Assembly (NCBI GenBank): GCA_000151295.1
Contig: GG745339.1
Span: 15,308-30,282 of the forward strand
Reading direction: 5' to 3'
Length of the DNA stretch: 14,975 bases
From: Allomyces macrogynus ATCC 38327
Taxonomy: Eukaryota > Blastocladiomycota > Blastocladiomycetes > Blastocladiales > Blastocladiaceae
Shown here: piece by piece, positions 7,669-14,975 of the stretch
Numbering within the stretch: position 1 is the first letter of the stretch
How the letters are laid out: each line of letters opens with the position of its first letter
Notes under the pieces: generated by a model
The model's database searches: none
Told to the model about the DNA's origin: nothing
Seen by the model: only the letters and a program-made list of their open reading frames with translations
Translations under genes and position numbers: made by a program

Positions 7669-10348
7669 ATGGCAGCCTGCCGTGACGACGACGCTGACGA
7701 TGCCGCCACGATAACCATGGATCCACGCACTATTGCACCACGCGCAGTCGGCGCGCAACCGACGACGCTCGGCACCAGGCAAGCAGCAATACCCCGCGCG
7801 AGCAACGCGCCCAACCACCGGCGCGATCACGATTTCGAGCACGGCGCCGATGGCAGTGGCACCAGCGACGACGGAGACTCGGTCATCACCAACGGCGGCC
7901 CTCGCGACGCTGACCTTGACCTGACCGACGACGAAGACGACGATTTGGACCTGGACCGCAGCCTGTCGGACGGTGAACTTTCGGACGACGACCTGGACGA
8001 CGACCTGGACGACGACCTGGACGACGACGACGAGGAGGATGCGCTCGGCTACAGAGATTTAGAAGACGAGGAGCCCGATGCTGAGGTGCTCGCGCTGCGT
8101 GAACGCATGGAAAAGCTGCGCCGCGACGTTGCACTTGACGCGCGCGCCATGTACAGCGACGACAGCGACATGGACGATTTCGACCATGTCCACGACGCGT
8201 CCACTTCGCGTGCTCCGTCAGCACTTCCTCCACTCGCGGACCACGACGACGGTGGTGATCTTGATCCCGCTCCGCCGCGTATCGAACCGCCCGCATCGAT
8301 TGAAGAGCGCCTTCGCCCGCAACTGGAGCGCGTGTGGGCTGCGTTGGAAGCGCGCCGCAAGTCGCCGCGCGCAGTCGACGATGGCAATGAGGACCCCGGC
8401 ACGCTGCTCGTGTTCCCGGCCGCAGACCTGGTCGAATACTTGACGCTGCCTGTTGCCACGTTTGCACCGACGGGCCCCGTGGCCGGTGGAGATGTGACGG
8501 ATGCTGAAGACGAGGCTGAGCCGAACGTTGGTGGCAGCCCGGCCTGGTATTCGCGCGTCTTTCCCGAGCGCGCTCTGCTCCTCTCGTTTTTGATCCAGTC
8601 CGATGACGTGGCCGGGTTCAACGCCGCGTTTGCAGCACTCTACCAGTCTGCGCTACTCGACGCGCCGTTTGCTGGTGCATGGACCGACGAACTTGACCGG
8701 ATTCGAACGGGCGAGGAGTGGTGGGATCTGGTTCTCGACGACGCGCCGGCACTGTGGCGCGTGCTCCGTGCGCTCCGCGACGAATCCTACAGTCTTTGCC
8801 AATTCCTCGGCATCCTCGCCGTGTGCACGTGGAATCTCGCTGCGCTTTCGACGATTCAGCAACGACTCGGCCCCTCGCTCATCCCCTTGCTCGATACCCT
8901 GCCGTGCCCCTTTGTCTTGGCCACGCCGCCCAAGCAGCGCACGCACGACGACGTGCTCGCTCTACTGACTTGGCTCTCCGACCACGGCTGGACCGTCAAC
9001 CGCGGCCTGGTGCCGCTCGTGTCGCTCCCCGTATGCGGCGGCAGTCTCGACTTGTTCAAGCGCGTGTTTGACGCGTACGACGCCGACATCTTGCATTCGC
9101 TGCCCGAACCCGACCGGGTCGACTTGGATATACTCGTGCAGCTCTCCAATGCGCTCGACGGTCTCGACCAGCACGAGATTCACGATCTCGTCATGTTTGG
9201 GTTGACGCGCCCGGGTTTGTTGACGATTCCGGATGCGCTGCAGATTGCCATTCGCGAGGAGCTGTCCGACTTGCTCAAGTGGATCGAGGCGCAGTACGAG
9301 TCGGAAATGAACACAATTGTCCTGCAAGGTAACTTCATTTGCTTCCGTGCAAGGGCGACAGTATTGATTTCTCACACTGGTTGTGTGCCTTTTTCTCTCC
9401 ACCACCTGGTGACCGATAGCCGCGGCCTGCTTCCCCTGCTATTGCCCTGACACGGCATTCGTATGGGAAGACCTGCTGATCCTTGCCGAATCGTACGGCG
9501 TGCCGCGCATGGCCATGCTTGGTGCCAACCCGGATAATGCGCTGACGTTAGCGTTTGCGCGCGATGTGGATCGCATCGGTCTCGCCAACCGTCGTCTTGA
9601 CTTGCTCAAGTTGTGTTTCCAGACGTCCCCCGCGTGGGCACCGCTATCGAGCGGATGTGCCGCGCAGCTCTACCTCGACCTGCTCGCACATTTCGCCCGC
9701 GTCTACCCGACGCGCCCGTTGCGCGACGCATTGCTCCCGACATTTGCCTGGCCGCAGCGTCTGCTGACGTACCTGATCGCAGCCATTTTGAACCGCGACG
9801 TCGACGAGGACCACCCGCACCTACTCGCCGGCATCGACGTGCTTCTCGCCACGCCCGGCGTCCGACTCGACGCGCCGCGCCTGCGCCCACTTGTGCTAGA
9901 CCTCGACCTCGTGCAAGCGCTCGCGGCCAGGGATGCGGCACCGACCGCGCAATGTCTCCGCCGTCTGGCCGCGCACGACGCGCGCGGATTTGCCGCCCTC
10001 GTGCCGTGGGCCGTGACGCCCGAAAGTGTTCCGGCCTGGTGTTGGCAGACACTGCCCGTGCCCGAATTGGGCGATCGGCCACGGATATTGGCGCGGCTGA
10101 TTCGCGCGCGCAAGTGGGATGTGGCGCGGTGGTTTGTGAGCGAGTACCGCGACGACGACCGCGTGATTGCCGTGCTCGCGACGGGGCCAGGTGGAGTCGC
10201 GGCACCGGAAGTACAGGATATGGTGATTGGGCCGTTGGATTTGGAGGACGAGGTGGTGCGCGCCGTGCGCGAGGTCGGGGCCATGGGCGGTGGAGTCGCA
10301 GCGGTGCTTGGCAACGAGTCGGTGTGGGATGAACGGATTTTGTTTTAG
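7669..10348 (+). CDS. Large acidic helical protein of unknown function
   Basis: Exons 7669-9328 and 9420-10348 give 862 residues. The 91-bp intron (GTAACTTC...CCGATAG) is phase 1 and joins LQ to AAACFPCYCPDTAF. I do not recognise the family. Residues about 80-125 are strongly acidic, with a DDLD repeat encoded by a 12-bp tandem repeat near 7987-8022. A short charged helix follows (LRERMEKLRRDVALDARAMY). From about residue 270 to the end the sequence is a series of Leu/Ala-rich amphipathic helices with aromatic residues, suggesting an alpha-helical repeat fold, perhaps very degenerate ankyrin-like. No catalytic motif, signal peptide or membrane segment is visible. The acidic N-terminus suggests a nuclear or chromatin-facing protein, but that is inference. 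I chose the ATG at 7669 for its A at -3 and G at +4; ATGs at 7588 and 7717 are in frame alternatives. Confidence 0.75.
7987..8022 (+). repeat. In-frame 12-bp repeat encoding DDLD units
   Basis: Three tandem copies of GACGACCTGGAC lie inside the acidic segment of the 862-residue protein. As a multiple of three, copy-number change would lengthen or shorten the acidic run without a frameshift. Confidence 0.85.
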
Positions 10349-10900
10349 TTGTGTTAAACTTTGTCACAAAAATGTAGACGACGGCCATGATGGTTTTGTC
10401 TTGCTCTCCACTGTTGTGATCCACCATGTGACGAGAAAAGCGCCTGCTTAATGATCTGTCTGATCCTGCTGCCCGACCGTCCATTTTGGACTGTGGCTTA
10501 CCTACACTTGCTTGGATTGAAGACCTCAATTTTGGTTTCCAAGCAGGGAAGAAGACGAATCATGAACGGCGCTGGGTTGTTTTGGCTGTGAAAGTTAGAC
10601 CTTTATGATGCGACATTGCAACCATCATCAGATTTGTGAACCGAGGACGGAAGCGTGGGTGAACTTCTTCTCCATCTCTTCGCGCTCCTCGCGAGGGCGT
10701 GACGATGTCGAAACAAGCCAGCATGTCTGGCCTGCTGCTGTCTTGTGATGTTCTCTCTCATTTGCGACAAATTCGGCAGCCTGCGAAGTCAACGCGACGT
10801 TTGCAACATCGAACAAGGTACACAGTGACCACGACCCAAACACAAGAAATAAGAGCGCGGAAGCAACATGCAATCTACGATCAAAGCAAAAGGGAGCCAC
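10349..10900. other. Convergent 3' spacer
   Basis: About 550 bp lies between the stop codons of the acidic-protein gene (+) and the transporter gene (-), so it holds both 3' untranslated regions. It is more AT-rich than the flanks. I see no clear AATAAA near either stop. A 90-codon minus-strand frame at 10628-10900 abuts the transporter stop and is probably 3' UTR. Confidence 0.5.
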
Positions 10901-12470
10901 CTAGAGCCGGACCCACACGCGACGGTTGAGAATGGCAAACCTCAAGTACAAGATGCCGAGCGCGCCGACAATAATGATCGACCCCGTCACGGCAATCGCG
11001 CCAAGGTAAGGGCCAGCCGCCGTTGCATACACGCCGTCAGCACGCGTCATGGCCGTGACCAAGGCGCCAGCAATTGGTGGACCAGCGAGATTGCCGATTA
11101 CGGTCACAGCGTAGAGCAAGCCCAAGACAGACGGGAGCCGCTGCACGCCGAAAATCACCGACGTGGCCGTCGTGTTCATACTACAAAATGAATACGGTTG
11201 CGTGAGTTGAGTGTATCGACTAACTTGGTGCAATGGTGCGCACTTACCTGAAGAACCCGCCCGAAAAGAAGCCAAACAGAGCGCCAAATGCAAGCAGCAT
11301 CCCCGTCGACTCGCCCGCTGGGAGCCACAGCGCGAGAAACGGCACGCCCGTGCAAATGACGGTGCAAATGTACATGTTGATCGTCCCGACTTTATCGGCA
11401 ATGTAACCGGAGACAATGCGCCCGACAATTGATGCGACATTGGTCACGGTGAGGAGCGTCGTCGTGAACGAAGACGGCTGGTGCGCCACCGTGGCAACAA
11501 ACGACGGGAGGTAGAAAAACGGAATGTTGAGCCCGAATGGGAAGCACAGGACCGTGAAGAGCAGCGACAAAAACTTCTTGTCTCGAAGCAGCGACACGTC
11601 GAGCAACGGCTTCTTGCCCTTGTGCACTTGCGGCGTGACGCGACTGCGTGTAAGCAGCGCGCCAAGTCCGAGCAGCGTGAGCGACGTGAACCCGCAAATA
11701 CGCAACGTCCATGGGCTTCCCAGTCGCGGGAGCAGGGCACCAATCATAGCCGTGAAGACGATCCCGCCGCACCCTGATCCGGCAATCGCAATCCCGACAG
11801 CGAGCGCTCGGCGCTCCACAAACCACTGCGTCGGCAGCGACACGCCCGGGAAGAAGGCGAGCGAGCACCCGAGACCAAAGAGCACGCCCTGCGTGAGCGC
11901 CAAGTGCCAAATTTGGGTGGCAAACGAGGCGAGGATCAGACTCACACCAATGGTGACAGCCCCCGCGGCAATTGTAAACCGGTAGGACGTGCGATCCACG
12001 ACGCGACCAATGAGAATGCCGACAATAAATTGCGCGGCCGGACCGAGCGAGCCAATGAGCGAAACGGTGGACGGCTTCGCGTCTGGGTAGTCGGTGCTGA
12101 GATAATATTTTTGGTAGACGCCAAACGAGACTTGGTTGCCAAATACGACAAACGTGGTCAGGAACGAGACGACGACAGAGAGCCACGCGCGCAGGCCGCG
12201 GTCGAGTTGGTCCTTGGCGCCAAAAGTTGGTGGTGGTGGCGGTATTCCTGCAGCATCGTCGGAGACTGCGAGGTAATCGTCGTCCTTGGTGAGCAGGCGA
12301 TCCTGTGCTGTCTCCTTGTCGTCAATGTCGACGAGCGTGCCAAGTTCTCGTGCAGCGGGAGTATCAATCGAGTCTTTTGGAGTGTAAATGGCGACTTCTT
12401 CGTCGACGACGAGCGGTAATGCAGTTGAGGACAAGGTTGGGTCGCTTGGTGGGCGAGCGTCGCTGGTCAT
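10901..12470 (-). CDS. MFS transporter, monocarboxylate-transporter-like
   Basis: Exons, in order of translation: 12470-11248 and 11180-10901, giving 500 residues. The 67-bp intron (GTAAGTGC...TTTGTAG) is phase 2 and rebuilds GGFFSMNTTATSV across the junction. About 95 hydrophilic, acidic and Pro-rich residues precede the membrane domain, as in fungal MCT-like proteins. Twelve membrane segments can be counted: ten in exon 1, from WLSVVVSFLTTFVVFG (about 96-111) to FGALFGFFSGGFF, and two in exon 2. Family-like signs are RAWLSVV...SFGVYQKYYL in TM1, RVVDRTSYR in the loop 2-3 region, VSLPTQWFVERRALAVGIA before TM5, and VGRIVSGYIADKVG around the TM8-9 loop. Fungal relatives import or export organic acids such as carboxylates; the substrate here cannot be read from sequence. 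Location is probably plasma membrane. The start is the ATG at 12470. Confidence 0.9.
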
Positions 12471-13307
12471 GTTGGAGATGGGCCAAAAGCTGATTTGCAG
12501 GGAAGGATCGGCGGATTCAATTGCGCGGTCGTTAATGGAGACAGTCGTGCGCGAGAACTACTGGGGGTGCATCGCATCTTTATGGCGAGCCGGAACACGC
12601 GCGCACGCGAGCAAGAAGTGGAAAATGCAGGGCTGCTTGCAGGCGCATCGATGCTTGTCGGGAGGTTGGTTGTACATGAACAAGGGTCGGGCTGGGTGGC
12701 CGCTGACAACGTCGCAATCGATGCGTTGCCAAAAAGGCAAAAGGGCAGCCAATTTTTGGGCGTCGATTTTCAGCGTGTGCCTGCGCTTACGAATGGCGCG
12801 TTTTGCCGTTTTGCATGCCGGTTCGTGCCGGCCTCCGTCGGCGCATGTTCGCAAAGGTTTGCGCTGGGAGGGAGGGTTGGCCGAGGCGTCTCGCGGCTTG
12901 CAAATCGTGCCTCGCAGCCTGCCGATCAGAGAGCGCATGACACACGTGGATATCAGCTGGTGGCGCGGTTGAAGGACGAGACGGCTGCAACAGCATACCT
13001 CTGGCGGGTGTGGCGCAGATGCCCATCACCTGGCGCTCCGAGGCAAACGAACGTTTGCCCAACGATGTCCAACCACCACTCCCAACCACCACGTCGCCGA
13101 CACGCTGGCCGCAGTCGACCGCGACGTACGACGACATCGATCAACACCAGCAGCAACAGCAACAGGAGCGACACCATTCGCACAAGCTTGGCGCGCACGC
13201 ATCACTCTCGTCACTGTCCACTGTGTTGACCCGACCTGCGCACGCTCTGGCGCGTTTATCGTCCACGTCGACCGCGGCAATTGCACGCCCGAATTGCACC
13301 CGATACC
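12471..13307. promoter_or_regulatory. Divergent upstream region with CAG/CAA tract
   Basis: This 837-bp spacer lies between the transporter and membrane-glycoprotein start codons. It must contain both promoters and any upstream untranslated exons. A CAG/CAA-rich tract lies near 13148-13167. A 244-codon plus-strand frame (12495-13229) starts with ATG but has no signal peptide, domain or low-complexity bias, so it is not called as a gene. No convincing TATA box is seen. Confidence 0.45.
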
Positions 13308-14975
13308 ATGGCGCACCGCTCCACGCAGATGCGCCGCAGAACGCCGGCGACCGCTCTCGCGTTCCTCGCCGTGGTCCTGGCCCTGGTCCTGATTGCTGCC
13401 GCGACCACGGCCCAGGCCAGTCCGAATCCGCAAATTGGCGATATCATCTCGGGCATCCTCAAGCCGTCCAAGCCAACTCCCACGTCGTCGGGCGACAGCA
13501 CGGCCACGCCCACGTCGACGCCCGACGTGGATCCCTGCGATACGGGCCGGTGCACACCGCCGAACTTGAAGACTGAGTGCATTTTGCTCGAAAAGGTCTG
13601 GGGGCTGCGCGGTACGTGCTCCTGGGACCGGTTCGGGGCCTTGCCCGTGTTCATCGGTTCATCGACGCTCATTGCTGCTGCGCTGTGGTGAACCGCCAGA
13701 CTTCAAGGGCGTCTACCTCCCCGTCGATGTCCGCCCCTACTTCCGCGAACGATTCCCGGGCAAGTACGACGACGCTGTCTTCCCGTCCGAGCTCAAGAAC
13801 ATAACCGATTTCCAAAACCTGTTTGGCAACCTCCCGTGGTCCTACCCGACCAACAATGCCGAATTCTACAACGAAAAGATGGCTGGGTGCAAGCTGCCCG
13901 ACCAGGTGCGTTGTTTTTTTATTACCGTCGGTGGACGGTCTTGATGTGCTGGCACGCAAACTGACGTTGACGTGACTATCTTGTGTCAGCGCTACTACCT
14001 CACGTGGATCTACGTTGACATGGTCGATTACTTCAAGAACACGAAAAAGGACCCGTGCTCGGCGGGCGCGTCGATGCCCGTGTGCGCGACTACATTTGAT
14101 CAGCGCGTACTCGTCGTCAATGCCACGCTCAACAATGCGACCATGTGCTCGGGCCCCAGCGAGTACAAGGCTGTCGGCCAAGCCTACCTGAAGAAGCTGC
14201 AGACACACCCGTTCCGCTCTACCGACACGACGTCCTGCGTTTCGGGCGACACGATTGAAAAGGGGGCGCAAACGTACGGTTTATTTTTTCTTTTTGATGT
14301 TTCTCCTCTGTTGTGTGTTGCAGTGCTCTTGGCGCCAAGGTCGTGGTGAGGTAACCGTGAATTGACCCGAACGTGCTCGACCGATCTGTAGGTGCGGCTA
14401 CTATGGCCAATTCTCGGCATGTCTACACGCTGACACGTGCACCGACCTGGCGTCGGACCTGCGGTCGCAATGCCCGACAGTGCTGCAAAACTGGGCCAAG
14501 GCAAACAACCCGTCAGTCTTCAACAATGGGTCCTCGTCGTCGGACAGCTCGTCCAAGTTCCCCGTTGGACCTGTTGTGATTGGCGTCGTGGCCGCCGGTG
14601 TCGTAATTGTCGGTCTCGTCTCGCTCGCGCGTACGCGCGCCAAGTCGGCGTCACTCATGAAGACGCTTGGGCGCACGCTTGGGCGCGTCACGCGGTCTCG
14701 CACGACTCTGAGACGTCCAGCGACGGAACCGCCCGTGCCGGAGGTGATCATCCCGACGGCGGCGCCGTCGGCCGAGGCCATGGCGGCCTACCGGTCGGCG
14801 CCCACACCGGGTGCGCAGCATATGGGGGTGCCTATGGCGGGGCCGCCGGGGCCTACACGGGCAGCCGGAGGGTACCCGCCGCAGAAGCAGCAGCCATACA
14901 TGGCCGCAGAGCGCAGCCGAAGTTCCCCACCCCAACCGACCGGTAGAGAGGCCGTGGCGAATCAAAAATTCAGAG
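13308..14975 (+). CDS. Type I membrane glycoprotein, unknown family, 3' end missing
   Basis: Exons 13308-13611, 13700-13905, 13990-14273, 14324-14350 and 14392 to the edge give about 468 residues with no stop yet. The introns are 88, 84, 50 and 41 bp. The start ATG is in an ACCATGG context and begins a signal peptide with an Arg-rich N-region and a long Ala/Leu/Val core, probably cut after AQA (about residue 37). A Pro/Thr/Ser stalk is followed by a lumenal or extracellular domain with 12 cysteines and NIT, NAT (twice) and NGS glycosylation sequons. Recognisable stretches are FKGVYLPVDVRPYFRERFPG, YYLTWIYVDMVDYFKN and CGYYGQFSACLHADTC. One membrane segment (about 331-353, VGPVVIGVVAAGVVIVGLVS) leads to a basic, then Pro/Gly/Ala-rich cytoplasmic tail. 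I do not recognise the family. A receptor or adhesion role is possible but unsupported. The gene may continue, or splice again, beyond the window. Confidence 0.75.
14324..14350 (+). other. Probable 27-nt microexon
   Basis: The segment is preceded by a strong pyrimidine tract ending TTGCAG and followed by a GTAACC donor. It is 27 nt and keeps the frame. Included, it encodes ALGAKVVV plus part of an Arg codon, between QT and CGYYG of the membrane glycoprotein. If skipped, one 118-bp intron (14274-14391) joins QT directly to CGYYG, also in frame. Confidence 0.65.
14663..14686 (+). repeat. Tandem 12-bp duplication in the tail-coding region
   Basis: Two perfect copies of ACGCTTGGGCGC encode TLGRTLGR just after the membrane segment of the glycoprotein. 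It is a small in-frame duplication in the basic juxtamembrane stretch. Confidence 0.85.

Noticed and set aside
9606..10529. 307-codon minus-strand open frame
   Set aside because: It is a shadow of exon 2 of the acidic-protein gene; Arg/Pro-rich with no recognisable motif.
11392..12186. 264-codon minus-strand open frame rich in Cys, His and Arg
   Set aside because: It is another frame of the transporter's coding strand, whose real frame encodes clear membrane segments.
1..14975. Mobile element, CRISPR array, defence or biosynthetic cluster
   Set aside because: I see no terminal repeats, transposase or polymerase motifs, spaced repeats or linked pathway enzymes. The genes look like unrelated housekeeping and cell-surface loci.

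Overview
The window is nuclear DNA from a eukaryote, most likely a fungus. It is GC-rich and its genes are interrupted by short GT-AG introns; those I could place are mostly 41-103 bp, with one of 228 bp. The spacing is compact. Three things point to fungi: a riboflavin-pathway DHBP synthase (RIB3), a small eight-cysteine GPI-anchored secreted protein of a type common in fungi, and an MCT-like MFS transporter with the fungal N-terminal layout. A tentative CEP295/Ana1-like centriolar coiled-coil protein would suggest a lineage that kept centrioles and flagella (a zoosporic fungus such as Blastocladiomycota or chytrids). That last step is inference.

Layout. Positions 1-197 (-) hold an open coiled-coil reading frame cut by the window edge. 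Positions 210-2173 (-) carry the four-exon CEP295-like gene. RIB3 is four exons at 2773-3889 (-). A spacer with a 21-G homopolymer follows. The GPI-anchored protein is two exons at 4953-5562 (-), with a TATA-like box near 5725. A single-exon inositol polyphosphate kinase lies at 6551-7390 (-). About 280 bp separates it from a divergent two-exon gene for an 862-residue acidic protein of unknown family, 7669-10348 (+). That gene converges on a two-exon MFS transporter, 10901-12470 (-). An 837-bp divergent spacer leads to a five-exon type I membrane glycoprotein, 13308 to beyond the right edge (+), which includes a probable 27-nt microexon.

I rebuilt the introns by hand from GT/AG sites, reading-frame phase and, where the family is known, conserved residues across the junction. 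RIB3, the transporter and the GPI protein are the best supported. The genes look like ordinary unlinked fungal loci, not a pathway cluster, and I see no mobile element, CRISPR, RNA gene or defence-like system. The best leads are the microexon, the stop-free intron beside the RIB3 active-site loop, and the two proteins I could not assign to a family.
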